From Gudongella sp034006985 (lineage in GTDB: Bacteria > Bacillota > Clostridia > Tissierellales > Tissierellaceae): DNA of 64,000 nucleotides. The DNA lies in NCBI GenBank assembly GCA_034006985.1, contig JAVERT010000009.1, forward strand, positions 29,181-93,180, in the 5' to 3' direction. Under the pieces are notes generated by a model. That model searched no databases. It saw nothing but the letters and a program-made list of their open reading frames with translations, and had not been told where the DNA came from. The position numbers and the translations under genes are program-made. Below, in pieces: positions 8,045-17,135 of the stretch; the stretch's first letter is position 1; each line of letters starts with the position of its first letter.

Positions 8045-9325
8045 GTGAATAGTATTTTATTAAAAAATGCAAATATAGTACATGCAGATGGGGAGATTGT
8101 TAAAGCTCAAGATATACTTATTGAAGAAGGAAGAATAAAAGAAATAGGGAAGCTAAATACTGGAACTTCTAAAACTATTGATTTATCAAATAGATATATT
8201 AGTCCAAGCTTTGTAAATTTGCATACTCACTCGGCTATGAATATATTTAAAGGATTTGCAGAGGATGTAAATATAGACGAATGGTTTAATAAAAGAATTT
8301 GGCCATATGAAGCTAGACTTAAAGAGTTAGATGTTTATCACGGTTCAAAACTTGCAATAGCGGAGATGCAAAATGCAGGTGTTAGCGCATTTGCTGACCA
8401 TTATTTATATCCAGAAGCAATTATAAAAGTTGCTATAGAAATGAATATGGACCTGGATATAGCACCAACTCTTTTTTCCGGTGAAGAATTTCAAAAAGGT
8501 TTGGATGAAACAATTGAACTTTACAATAAGTATAAGTACCAAGACGGTATAATTATAAGCTTAGGCCCGCATTCGACATATACTGTAAATAAAAAAGATT
8601 TAGAGTCACTTGTACCAACAAGGGATAAGTATAGTTTTAAAACACATATACATGTTTCTGAAACAAAAGAACAGGTACAAGAATCTAAATCATTATATGG
8701 CAAAACACCAATTGCAATTTTAAAAGAAACTGAAATATTAAGGGGCAGGACTATTATTGGGCATGGTCTTTACGTTGAAGAGGATGATCTGATTTATTTA
8801 AATGGCAATGTAATTTTTGCACTTAGCCCAAAGACTTATTTTAAACTAAATATGGGCTTTGGGAATATCTTGTTTTTTAAAGATAGACTTAATATAGGCA
8901 TAGGTACAGATGGAGCGGCCAGCAGTAATACTCTTAATCCTCTAGAACAAGCTAGATTATTAGGACTTATGGGTAAGTATATACTAAAAGATGGGGAGAA
9001 ATTCAATATAAAAGAGATATGGAAGTACTTGATGAATGGGCATAAATTCTTAGAATTTAACTCAGGAGAAATTAAAGAAGGTTTTTCTGCAGATTTAATT
9101 GTTTGGAACTTAGATAAGCCTAATACATTGCCAAATACAGATCCACTGGCATCAATAATATACAGTGCTTCAAATGAAAATATTGAGTCGGTTATGATTA
9201 GGGGTAATTTTGTAAAACAGGATAATTTGCTAGTTAATAATATAGAAGAGAGTGCTGTTTATTGTAAAAATCTTATAGATAATCTTATAGAGTTGGGAGG
9301 GGAAGAGAAGAGTCGCAAATTTTAG
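8045..9325 (+). CDS. Amidohydrolase-superfamily deaminase (MTA/SAH deaminase-like)
   Basis: Metal-dependent deaminase of 426 residues in the amidohydrolase superfamily, closest in pattern to the methylthioadenosine/adenosylhomocysteine and chlorohydrolase branch. Metal ligands in the expected places are His60 and His62 (HTHSAMN), His203 (THIHVSE), His240 (IGHG) and Asp289 (GTDGAASSN). The start is GTG at 8045 with GAGGGAGG nine bases upstream. It leads an operon that continues with purine nucleoside phosphorylase, a nucleoside-type ABC importer and nucleoside hydrolase, so deamination of an imported adenosine-like nucleoside or its base is the likely role. The exact substrate is unproven. Confidence 0.8.
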   Translation: MNSILLKNANIVHADGEIVKAQDILIEEGRIKEIGKLNTGTSKTIDLSNRYISPSFVNLHTHSAMNIFKGFAEDVNIDEWFNKRIWPYEARLKELDVYHGSKLAIAEMQNAGVSAFADHYLYPEAIIKVAIEMNMDLDIAPTLFSGEEFQKGLDETIELYNKYKYQDGIIISLGPHSTYTVNKKDLESLVPTRDKYSFKTHIHVSETKEQVQESKSLYGKTPIAILKETEILRGRTIIGHGLYVEEDDLIYLNGNVIFALSPKTYFKLNMGFGNILFFKDRLNIGIGTDGAASSNTLNPLEQARLLGLMGKYILKDGEKFNIKEIWKYLMNGHKFLEFNSGEIKEGFSADLIVWNLDKPNTLPNTDPLASIIYSASNENIESVMIRGNFVKQDNLLVNNIEESAVYCKNLIDNLIELGGEEKSRKF

Positions 9326-9356
9326 TTAAAAATAGAACAATAAAAGGAGAGATTAT

Positions 9357-10058
9357 ATGACAACGCCACATATCAGTGCAAAAAAAGGTGAAATAGCTGA
9401 AACAATTTTATTACCAGGAGATCCATTAAGAGCAAAATTTATAGCAGAAAACTTTTTAGAAAATCCAGTGCAATTTAATGCTGTAAGAAATATGTTTGGA
9501 TATACAGGGACATATAAGGGGAAAAAAGTATCTGTCATGGGTACAGGAATGGGAGTGCCTTCAATTGGGATTTATTCTTACGAATTGATTCACTTCTTTG
9601 GAGTTAAAAACCTTATAAGGGTAGGATCTTGCGGAGCCTTTCAAAAGGATTTAAAGCTTTACGATATAATTTTTGGAATGGGTGCAAGTACAAACTCAAA
9701 TTATGCAAACCAATACAATTTACCAGGGACATATTCTGCTACTGCTTCTTGGGAATTGTTGTATAAAGCAGTGAAAGCAGCAGAAGATAAAGGTATAAGT
9801 CCACATGTTGGAAATATCTTAACAAGTGACACATTCTATTCAGCTGACGCTAGTGACACTAAAAAGTGGACAGATATGAATGTATTAGCAGCAGAAATGG
9901 AAAGTTATGCACTTTATTGTAACGCTGCTTATGCGGGAGTTAATGCACTTACAATTCTTACAGTAAGTGATTCTATTGTAAATAAAGAAGAGACAACAGC
10001 TGAAGAAAGAGAAAAGAGCTTTACAGCTATGATGGAAATAGCCTTGGAACTAGCTTAA
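9357..10058 (+). CDS. deoD: Purine nucleoside phosphorylase, DeoD type
   Basis: Hexameric-type purine nucleoside phosphorylase of 233 residues, which splits (deoxy)purine nucleosides with phosphate into the base and (deoxy)ribose-1-phosphate. Visible DeoD features are LPGDPLRAKFIAE (phosphate site, about residue 20), GTGMGVPSIGIYSYEL (about 62), RVGSCGAF (about 87), the AAEMESYALY ribose-site segment (about 177) and the purine-site SDS (about 204). Length is typical. AAAGGAG precedes the ATG at 9357, 31 bases after the deaminase. Its stop overlaps the start of the next gene by one base. In this operon it would process nucleosides brought in by the BMP-type transporter. Confidence 0.93.
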   Translation: MTTPHISAKKGEIAETILLPGDPLRAKFIAENFLENPVQFNAVRNMFGYTGTYKGKKVSVMGTGMGVPSIGIYSYELIHFFGVKNLIRVGSCGAFQKDLKLYDIIFGMGASTNSNYANQYNLPGTYSATASWELLYKAVKAAEDKGISPHVGNILTSDTFYSADASDTKKWTDMNVLAAEMESYALYCNAAYAGVNALTILTVSDSIVNKEETTAEEREKSFTAMMEIALELA

Positions 10059-11458
10059 TGAAGGCCTGGGAGAGAGCAAGTAATTTATACAAAAATGCAA
10101 AACCACGAATATTAGAAGAAGAAGATCAAACCTGGGAGATATTAAAAGAAGTTTCAAAATTCTATGATCAATTAATTGGACTAGATTGGAAAAGTAATGT
10201 TCCTGGATCGGGTGCACCTGAAATGATTATGGTTGCCGCGGTACAAGCAATGGAGAATAGAGGATACAAAGTTTCTGGGAGCCAATCGCTTTTAGATGAA
10301 GGAATAAGTGCCTATGAAGGAAAAGACTTTGTCAAACTTCATCAAATATCTGCTAGTCTAAGAAAAAAGCTTTTAGAAGCGACTAAAGATGAAGCATCTC
10401 CGTATTGGGATTATAAAATTTATAATAGTTTTGAAGAATATGAAAAAAATGTAGATTTTGAGAAAGAAACTATAATAGATGTAAATTCAAAAAGTTTTAA
10501 AGAAAAGATTTATGCAGCATGGTTGTCTCAACTTGTTGGTGCTGCCATGGGTACGCAAATAGAGGGTTACACCAGAATAAATTTAAAAGAGGCATTTGGG
10601 GAAGTTAATAAATATTTAAGAGAGCCAAATACCTATAATGACGATATAACCTTTGAACTTGCTTTTTTAGAAGCCTTTATAGAAAAAGGCTATTTGGTTG
10701 ATTCTACCGATATTGCACTAAAATGGGTGGGGCTTGTCCCCACTGGATGGTCGGCAGAAGAATTTGCACTTAGAAATATAAAAATGGGAATATTTCCGCC
10801 AAAGAGTGGAAGTTGGAACAATCCATTTAATGAGTGGATAGGTGCACAAATGCGAGGAGCAATATGTGGAATGCTAGCACCTGGAAATCCTAGGATGGCT
10901 GCGAGGCTAGCTTGGGTGGATGCTGAGGTTTCACATGCAGGGAATGGAATACTTGGAGAAGTATTTAATGCTCTTATGGTTTCAATGGCATTTGAAAATG
11001 GAGATATCAAAGATATTCTCTATAAGTCGATAGAGCTTATTCCAAAGGATACCGAGTATAGAACTGTAATCGATTTTGCAATCTTGAGTTGTATAAATCA
11101 TGACAATTGGGAAGAAGCCTTAGAAAAGTGTGAAGAAAAGTATATTAAATACAATTGGATCCATGCATATCCAAATGCTTGTGCAGAAGTTATAGCACTT
11201 TATTTTGGAGAGGGTAATTTTGAAAAGACTATGCAGATAATATCTAGAGCTGGTATTGATGTAGACTGTAATGCAGCCCAGATTTTAAGTATTATTGGAA
11301 TCCAAAAAGGGATCGATAGTATACCGGATAGATTAATACACAAAAATTTTGAAAAGATAATCACCTATATGCGCGACTATAAAGAGATGACATTAGAAGA
11401 ACTTGTAGAAAAAACTGTAGAAGCTGTTAAAAAAGCAGCTAAAAAAAAGGAGGACTAA
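10058..11458 (+). CDS. ADP-ribosylglycohydrolase-like protein with extra N-terminal domain
   Basis: Protein of 466 residues. About 150 N-terminal residues of unknown fold precede a domain with the layout of ADP-ribosylglycohydrolases: GAAMGTQIEG (about residue 165), NDDI at 194-197 in the place of the usual TDDT, DAEVSHAGNGI (about 288), and DVDC at 401-404 in the place of the DTDT metal motif. The Asp residues Asp195, Asp196, Asp401 and Asp403 are kept, but two Thr positions are changed. The start overlaps the deoD stop (TAATG). Given its neighbours, hydrolysis of an N-glycosidic bond in nucleosides or ADP-ribose-like compounds is plausible. The altered motifs leave the activity open. Confidence 0.72.
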   Translation: MKAWERASNLYKNAKPRILEEEDQTWEILKEVSKFYDQLIGLDWKSNVPGSGAPEMIMVAAVQAMENRGYKVSGSQSLLDEGISAYEGKDFVKLHQISASLRKKLLEATKDEASPYWDYKIYNSFEEYEKNVDFEKETIIDVNSKSFKEKIYAAWLSQLVGAAMGTQIEGYTRINLKEAFGEVNKYLREPNTYNDDITFELAFLEAFIEKGYLVDSTDIALKWVGLVPTGWSAEEFALRNIKMGIFPPKSGSWNNPFNEWIGAQMRGAICGMLAPGNPRMAARLAWVDAEVSHAGNGILGEVFNALMVSMAFENGDIKDILYKSIELIPKDTEYRTVIDFAILSCINHDNWEEALEKCEEKYIKYNWIHAYPNACAEVIALYFGEGNFEKTMQIISRAGIDVDCNAAQILSIIGIQKGIDSIPDRLIHKNFEKIITYMRDYKEMTLEELVEKTVEAVKKAAKKKED

Positions 11459-11459
11459 A

Positions 11460-12548
11460 ATGAAAAAAATACTAGCATTAATTATAGCACTGACAATGGC
11501 CTTGAGCCTAGCTGCATGTGGAGCAGATACACCAGCTACGCCAGCAGAACCTTCTGCAGATGAACCATTAAGAGTAGCTTTATTACTAAATGGGACATTA
11601 GGAGATAAATCCTTCTTTGATTCGGCTGACAGAGGTTTACAAATGGCTAAGGAAGAGTATGGAGACAAACTGGAATACACAACTGTTGAAATGACTACAG
11701 ATGAAACTAAATGGTTGCCAACATTATATGATTATGCCGACAATCCAGATTGGGATATTATAATAGTTGGAACATGGCAAATGGCAGAACCTTTGACAGA
11801 AGTGGCACCAAAGTACCCTGATAAAAAATTCTTTATATTTGACCAAGATTTAGATTTTTCAACAGGTGAATTAGACAATGTATATTCAATTATGTATAAG
11901 CAAAATGAAGGTTCGTTTTTAGCGGGTGCTGTTGCCGCTAGACTTAGTGAAACTAAGATAATTGGATTTTTAGGGGGATCAGAGAATCCTATTATAAATG
12001 ACTTTTTAATTGGATATATTGAAGGAGCGAAATATGTAGAACCAGATATAAAAGTTGTCATATCCTATGTAGGAAACTTCTTTGATACACCAAAGGGTAA
12101 GGATTTAGCCCTATCTCAGTACAATCAAAATGGTGTTGATGTAGGATTCAATGTTGCTGGATTAGCCGGCCTTGGGCAAATTGATGCTGCACGTGAAGTT
12201 GAAAAATTTGCAATAGGCGTTGATTCTGACCAAGCTTTAATATTTGGAGAACCAACTGCTAACTTTATTCCAACATCTATGTTAAAAAATGTAGATTTAT
12301 CAATTTTAAGAGCAATAGGACTTCATATGGATGGAGAATTAGCATATGGAACTGTTGAGACACTTGGTATCGCTGAAAATGGAGTAGCGCTTGCAGATAA
12401 TGAATATTACCAAAAGCTTGTGCCAGAGGAAGTAAGAAGCGAAGTAGAAGAATTAGGACAAATGATTTTAGATGGAGAAATTGATGTTGATACTTCATTT
12501 GGAAAGTCCAATGAAGAAATACAAACGATTAAGGATTCAGTAAAATAA
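11460..12548 (+). CDS. BMP-family nucleoside-binding lipoprotein
   Basis: Surface lipoprotein of 362 residues in the BMP/PnrA family, the substrate-binding part of a nucleoside ABC importer. A signal peptide ends in the lipobox LSLAAC with Cys20 as the lipidation site, followed by a short Ala/Pro linker. The mature part starts with a VALLLNGTLGDKSFFDSA segment, typical of the family, and shows the later GVDSDQA pocket motif. The RBS AAAGGAGG lies in the last codons of the previous gene. A perfect hairpin separates it from the ATPase gene, a common way to make more binding protein than transporter. The ligand (purine nucleosides) is inferred from the family and operon. Confidence 0.88.
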   Translation: MKKILALIIALTMALSLAACGADTPATPAEPSADEPLRVALLLNGTLGDKSFFDSADRGLQMAKEEYGDKLEYTTVEMTTDETKWLPTLYDYADNPDWDIIIVGTWQMAEPLTEVAPKYPDKKFFIFDQDLDFSTGELDNVYSIMYKQNEGSFLAGAVAARLSETKIIGFLGGSENPIINDFLIGYIEGAKYVEPDIKVVISYVGNFFDTPKGKDLALSQYNQNGVDVGFNVAGLAGLGQIDAAREVEKFAIGVDSDQALIFGEPTANFIPTSMLKNVDLSILRAIGLHMDGELAYGTVETLGIAENGVALADNEYYQKLVPEEVRSEVEELGQMILDGEIDVDTSFGKSNEEIQTIKDSVK

Positions 12549-12553
12549 AGTAT

Positions 12554-12586
12554 AAATAGTGGAATAGCATTGCTATTCCACTATTT
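12554..12586 (+). terminator. Intercistronic hairpin between binding protein and ABC ATPase
   Basis: Perfect 15-bp inverted repeat (12554-12568 with 12572-12586) and a three-base loop. There is no proper T-run, so it is more likely a partial attenuator or a 3' stabiliser of the lipoprotein mRNA than a full stop. Confidence 0.7.
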
Positions 12587-12597
12587 AATATTACAAG

Positions 12598-14157
12598 GTG
12601 GTGATTAATCTGAAGGATATTATATTAGAGATGAAAAATATATTAAAAATTTATCCTAATGGGGTAATAGCCAATGAGCATATTGACTTTGATTTAAGAG
12701 AAGGCGAAATCCACGCTTTACTTGGGGAAAATGGAGCAGGGAAAAGCACCTTAATGAAGATTCTTTTCGGGATAGAAACACCTGAAGAAGGTGAAATATT
12801 TTTAAAAGGCAAAAAGGTTCAAATAAAGAATCCAATGGAAGCGATAAAATTGGGGATAGGTATGGTACATCAACATTTTATGCTTGTTCCATCTTTTAGT
12901 GTTGCTGAAAATATAATCCTTGGGGTAGAACCTAAAAAAGGTTTTTTTACTGATATGGATAAGGCTGAGCATCTTTCTAAAAGTATTGCTGAGGAGTATA
13001 ACTTTGAAATAGATGTAGATGAAAAGGTTGAGAATTTACCTGTAGGTATAAAGCAAAAGGTAGAAATTTTAAAAGCTTTGTATCGTGGAGCAGATATACT
13101 AATTTTAGATGAACCAACAGCTGTATTAACACCTCAGGAAACTGATGAATTATTTATTCAACTTAACAAACTAAAAGAAAATGGGAAAACAATAATATTC
13201 ATTTCTCATAAATTAGATGAAATAAAACAGATTTCAGATAGAATCACTATAATGAGAGCAGGTAAAAAAATGGGTACGTATGAAACCTCTGATCTCTCCA
13301 CTGAAGAAATGTCTAAACTTATGGTCGGAAGGGATATAGTTACAACATTTGTTAAAAACCCATCTAACCTAGGGGAACTTGCCCTAAGTGTTCGTGACTT
13401 GATTGTATTTAATCAGGTGGGAACAAAAAAAGTAGACAAGTTATCTTTGGATGTAAAAAAAGGCGAAATTTTTGGGATAGCTGGAGTAGAAGGAAATGGG
13501 CAAGTTGAATTAGCTCAAGTTTTAGCTGGATTGATAAAGAACTATAAAGGGGAGTACCTTCTATTTAATAAAGAAACCAAAGATTTAGATATAAAGGATT
13601 TAAGAAATTTGGGAATGAGCTATATACCTGCAGATAGGATGATTTATGGAGTAGCGGAGAATATGGATTTAATATCAAATCTATTTTCAAATCAGTATGA
13701 TAAACCTCGTTATTCAAATCGATTATTTTTAAAGAAAAAAGAAATGGAAAAAGCAGCGAACGATATTATTAAGGAATTTTCAATAAAGACGACATCTTTT
13801 AAAACTGCTGTTGGTAGCCTTTCGGGAGGGAATATACAAAAGGTTGTAGTGGCCAGAGAATTTACTGATAATCCTAAACTGATAATAGCAAATCAACCGA
13901 CAAGGGGAATAGATGTTGGAGCGGCGGAATTTATTCGTATGAAATTATTAGAGTTAAGAGATCAAGGGGTTGCAATTGTCCTTATATCCGCAGACTTAAA
14001 TGAGGTCTTAGAATTAAGCGATAGATTAGGAGTTATGTACAAAGGCCAATTTGCAGGAGTATTTAAGGACGTGTCAACTTTAACTGAAGAAGAACTAGGA
14101 AAATATATGCTAGGAATTAAAAAAGATGAAAATTTGGAGGGGATAATATATGCTTAA
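12598..14157 (+). CDS. ABC transporter ATP-binding protein, duplicated, nucleoside type
   Basis: Cytoplasmic ATPase of about 519 residues with two ABC domains in one chain, as in ribose and nucleoside importers. Domain 1 has the Walker A GENGAGKST (residues 43-51), Q-loop HQHF and Walker B ILILDEPTAVL. Domain 2 keeps a degenerate P-loop (GVEGNGQ), the signature SLSGGN and IIANQPTRGIDVG. The start is uncertain: GTG at 12598 or 12601 is possible, but AAGGTGGTGA (12595-12604) is spaced for a CTG at 12610, which would begin the protein as (M)KDIILEM, the usual N-terminus of the family. It overlaps the next permease gene by eight bases. Confidence 0.92.
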   Translation: MVINLKDIILEMKNILKIYPNGVIANEHIDFDLREGEIHALLGENGAGKSTLMKILFGIETPEEGEIFLKGKKVQIKNPMEAIKLGIGMVHQHFMLVPSFSVAENIILGVEPKKGFFTDMDKAEHLSKSIAEEYNFEIDVDEKVENLPVGIKQKVEILKALYRGADILILDEPTAVLTPQETDELFIQLNKLKENGKTIIFISHKLDEIKQISDRITIMRAGKKMGTYETSDLSTEEMSKLMVGRDIVTTFVKNPSNLGELALSVRDLIVFNQVGTKKVDKLSLDVKKGEIFGIAGVEGNGQVELAQVLAGLIKNYKGEYLLFNKETKDLDIKDLRNLGMSYIPADRMIYGVAENMDLISNLFSNQYDKPRYSNRLFLKKKEMEKAANDIIKEFSIKTTSFKTAVGSLSGGNIQKVVVAREFTDNPKLIIANQPTRGIDVGAAEFIRMKLLELRDQGVAIVLISADLNEVLELSDRLGVMYKGQFAGVFKDVSTLTEEELGKYMLGIKKDENLEGIIYA

Positions 14158-15217
14158 GAGCAATCAGTTTAATTTCTTTAGAACTGTTTTATCAATATTA
14201 ATCGCCTTTGCACTTTCGTTTTTTATAATTTTTTTAATCTCTGATCAGCCAGTTGAGGCTATTATGAAAATGATAACTGGTCCATTAGGGAGCAAGAGAC
14301 TTTTTGCGAATGTAATAGAATTAATGATACCTCTTATATTTACTGGTGTTGCTGTTAGCATAATGTTTTCAGCCAATCAGATTAACTTAGGAGCCGAGGG
14401 AGCATTTCATCTTGGGGGTTTAGTAGGTGCCTTAATAGGTTTACTAGTGCCACTACCAGCAGGAATTCATCCAATAGTTGCTATTTTATTAGGTGGATTA
14501 GCAGGTGCTGCTTTTACAGCTATACCCGCGATTTTAAAAATATTTACCTCCGCAAGTGAATTGGTATCATCTTTGATGCTGAATTATCTAGCATTGTTTT
14601 TTGGAAATTATATTTTAAGCTACTATATTAGAGATACTACCGCAGGTGCTTTAACTTCACATTTATTACCTCAATCTATAAAGCTTCAAAGCATGATTTC
14701 TGGTACAAATATTCATATTGGACTTATAATTGCTTTATTAGTTGCTTTATTTGGTTATTTGTTTTTATATAAGTCGAAGATGGGTTATATGTTGAGAATA
14801 TCTGGGGAAAATCAGGAGTTTGCAAAGTATTCAGGAATGAATATTGTAATGGTTATTTTAATATCTCAAATTTTAGGTGGTTTTATTGCTGGTATGGGAG
14901 GAACAGTTCAACTTCTTGGACTCTATAGAAGATTTTCATGGGCTTCACTTCTTGGTTATGGATGGGATGCTATTATAGTAACTACACTTGCTAAAAAGAA
15001 TCCACTTTATGTACCAATTTCAGCCTTCTTTTTAGCTTATATTAGAATTGGTGCAGATATCATGTCACGTTCGACAGATGTTTCCCCAGAAATTGTAGCT
15101 ATCACACAAGGGCTAATAATAATTCTTATAGTAGCTGACCAATTCCTTGCTAAATACAAGCATAAGCTTGTTGCAAAGGAAGCAAAGCTATTTATAGATA
15201 TAGAAGGGGGGAAATAA
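14150..15217 (+). CDS. Nucleoside ABC transporter permease 1
   Basis: Membrane permease of 355 residues in the BPD_transp_2 (RbsC/NupB-like) family, with about nine or ten hydrophobic segments and the cytoplasmic coupling loop SGENQEFAKYSGMN at about residues 219-232, which contacts the ATPase. The ATG at 14150 lies inside the ATPase gene with GGAGGGG eight bases upstream, so translation is coupled. It would form a heterodimer with the following permease. The family transports (deoxy)nucleosides together with BMP-type lipoproteins, which fits the salvage enzymes in the same operon. Confidence 0.92.
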   Translation: MLKSNQFNFFRTVLSILIAFALSFFIIFLISDQPVEAIMKMITGPLGSKRLFANVIELMIPLIFTGVAVSIMFSANQINLGAEGAFHLGGLVGALIGLLVPLPAGIHPIVAILLGGLAGAAFTAIPAILKIFTSASELVSSLMLNYLALFFGNYILSYYIRDTTAGALTSHLLPQSIKLQSMISGTNIHIGLIIALLVALFGYLFLYKSKMGYMLRISGENQEFAKYSGMNIVMVILISQILGGFIAGMGGTVQLLGLYRRFSWASLLGYGWDAIIVTTLAKKNPLYVPISAFFLAYIRIGADIMSRSTDVSPEIVAITQGLIIILIVADQFLAKYKHKLVAKEAKLFIDIEGGK

Positions 15218-15218
15218 T

Positions 15219-16145
15219 ATGAGTATATCAGAAATATTATTATCCCCAGATTTTCTATTTGTAGTATTAAGAGTAACTACTCCAATTTTATTTGCAACAC
15301 TTGCAGTTTTAATGGCTGCAAAATCAGGGATATTTAACATTGCTGTTGAAGGAATTATGTTAACCTCTGCACTTGTAGGAGTAATCTTTTCTTCAAAGTT
15401 TCAAAATCCATGGATTGGTCTTTTAGCGGCACTTCTTATAGGGGCCTTAATGGGTATCTTGCTTGGGGTTTTGGTTATAAGACTTAAGACAGATGCGATT
15501 TTAGCGGGTGTTGCCATTAATCTTATGGCCGGTGGGGGAACAATATTTTTGCTTTATCTTGTATCAGGGGATAGAGGAGTATCATCTTCTCTAAAAAGTA
15601 TAAGTCTACCGAATATTGTACTTCCTATCATTGAAAACATTCCTTTTTTAGGTACTGTTCTTTCAAAACACAATGTTTTAACCTATGCTGTATTTATTTT
15701 TGTGATATTAGTTCATTTAGTGTTATACAAAACACCACTTGGACTAAAAATAAGAGCAGTTGGAGAAAATTCACATGCAGCAGAGTCAGTTGGGATTAAT
15801 GTTCATAAAATTCAGTATATAGCACTAGGACTTAGTGGTATGTTTGCAGCTTTTGGGGGAGCATTTCTCTCTATGGGATACCTTTCTTGGTTTACAAATG
15901 GAATGACAGCAGGAAGGGGATATATTGGGCTTGCTGCAAATGCGATGGGTGGAAGCACTCCAATTGGAGGACTTATAGTTTCGCTTGTCTTTGGTATTGC
16001 GGATGCAATGGCAAATGTATTTCAAACTGGAATTGATGTTCCATACGAACTAGTTCAAATGATACCCTATATTACAACAATCGTTGGATTAGCAGTTTAT
16101 AGTTTTAATAGGAAGAAAAAATTGGAACGAATAACAAAAAAATAG
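15219..16145 (+). CDS. Nucleoside ABC transporter permease 2
   Basis: Second permease of the importer, 308 residues, BPD_transp_2 family (NupC-like partner). It shows the GIFNIAVEGIML motif near residue 38, a hydrophobic core of about eight segments, and the coupling loop RAVGENSHAAESVGIN at about 180-195. It starts one base after the stop of permease 1 with AGGGGGG upstream. The pairing of a larger and a smaller permease with one double ATPase and a BMP lipoprotein is the standard arrangement of nucleoside importers in Firmicutes. Its stop codon is followed directly by the nucleoside hydrolase gene. Confidence 0.92.
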   Translation: MSISEILLSPDFLFVVLRVTTPILFATLAVLMAAKSGIFNIAVEGIMLTSALVGVIFSSKFQNPWIGLLAALLIGALMGILLGVLVIRLKTDAILAGVAINLMAGGGTIFLLYLVSGDRGVSSSLKSISLPNIVLPIIENIPFLGTVLSKHNVLTYAVFIFVILVHLVLYKTPLGLKIRAVGENSHAAESVGINVHKIQYIALGLSGMFAAFGGAFLSMGYLSWFTNGMTAGRGYIGLAANAMGGSTPIGGLIVSLVFGIADAMANVFQTGIDVPYELVQMIPYITTIVGLAVYSFNRKKKLERITKK

Positions 16146-16155
16146 GGGGATGAAG

Positions 16156-17103
16156 ATGACAAAAAGAAATATTATTATAGATTGTGATCCAGGTCATGAT
16201 GACGTAATGGCAATATTATTAGCCTTAGCCCATAAAGATAGGTTTAATATCTTAGGGATAACCACTGTTGCTGGAAATCAAACATTGCCCAAGGTAACAA
16301 ATAATATAAGAAGGCTTTTCACATATTTAGGTATGAGTGTGCCTGTTGCTTGTGGGGCTGCTAAACCTCTTATTAGAGACCTAATTACAGGGGGGGCTGT
16401 TCACGGAGAGACAGGATTGGATGGCTGGGATTTTGGTCAAACAACTTTTCAATTAGAATCAGATAATGCAATCGAATTTTTAAGGGATAAAATAATGGGT
16501 GCAGATGGTAAAGTTACACTAATTCCGATAGGACCTCTTACAAATATCGCATTGTTATTTTCTGTTTTTCCAGAAACCAAAGAAAAAATAGAATTAATAT
16601 CTCTTATGGGTGGCTCTTTATATTCTGGAAATCGTACTCCTTATGCTGAGTTTAATATTTATGTAGATCCAGAAGCTGCAAAGATTGTCTTCAGTGCAGG
16701 TGTACCCATAGTTATGAGTGGGCTTGAAGTAACTCATAGGGCAGCAATTAACGATGCTGAAATCGATGAGTTAAAAGAGAGTGATGGAAAGGTTTCAAAG
16801 ATGTGTGGTAATCTGCTGCATTTTTATACAAGATTTCATTCAGGAGAAGGATATACAGCATACCCAATTCATGACGCTTGTAGTGTGATGTATTTACTTT
16901 ACCCAGATATGTTTAAAGCTAAGGATTTACAAATCGAAGTTGATGTGTCAGAAACAATGCATAGGGGAAGAACTGCACCAGATAATAGAGAATGGATAAA
17001 GTATGCAAATCCTAATACTAGAGTTTTACTTGATGTAGATAGAGAAGAGTTTATAAAGATCTTGTTAGATGGATTTAAAAAATTAGACAAAGAAATAGGT
17101 TGA
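16156..17103 (+). CDS. Inosine/uridine-preferring nucleoside hydrolase
   Basis: Nucleoside hydrolase of 315 residues that cleaves the N-glycosidic bond of ribonucleosides, releasing base and ribose in the cytoplasm. The calcium-binding signature D-x-D-P-G-H-D-D occupies residues 9-16; the VAGNQ segment, the EFNIYVDPEAA helix and a later IHDACSVMYLL with an Asp ligand complete the family pattern. I place the start at the ATG at 16156, six bases after AGGGGG; the ATG at 16150 abuts that site. It lies ten bases after permease 2. With DeoD and the deaminase, the operon can break imported nucleosides down both by phosphorolysis and by hydrolysis. Confidence 0.92.
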   Translation: MTKRNIIIDCDPGHDDVMAILLALAHKDRFNILGITTVAGNQTLPKVTNNIRRLFTYLGMSVPVACGAAKPLIRDLITGGAVHGETGLDGWDFGQTTFQLESDNAIEFLRDKIMGADGKVTLIPIGPLTNIALLFSVFPETKEKIELISLMGGSLYSGNRTPYAEFNIYVDPEAAKIVFSAGVPIVMSGLEVTHRAAINDAEIDELKESDGKVSKMCGNLLHFYTRFHSGEGYTAYPIHDACSVMYLLYPDMFKAKDLQIEVDVSETMHRGRTAPDNREWIKYANPNTRVLLDVDREEFIKILLDGFKKLDKEIG

Positions 17104-17135
17104 TTGTTAGAAACACATAGATAGAGGGTGGGTAA

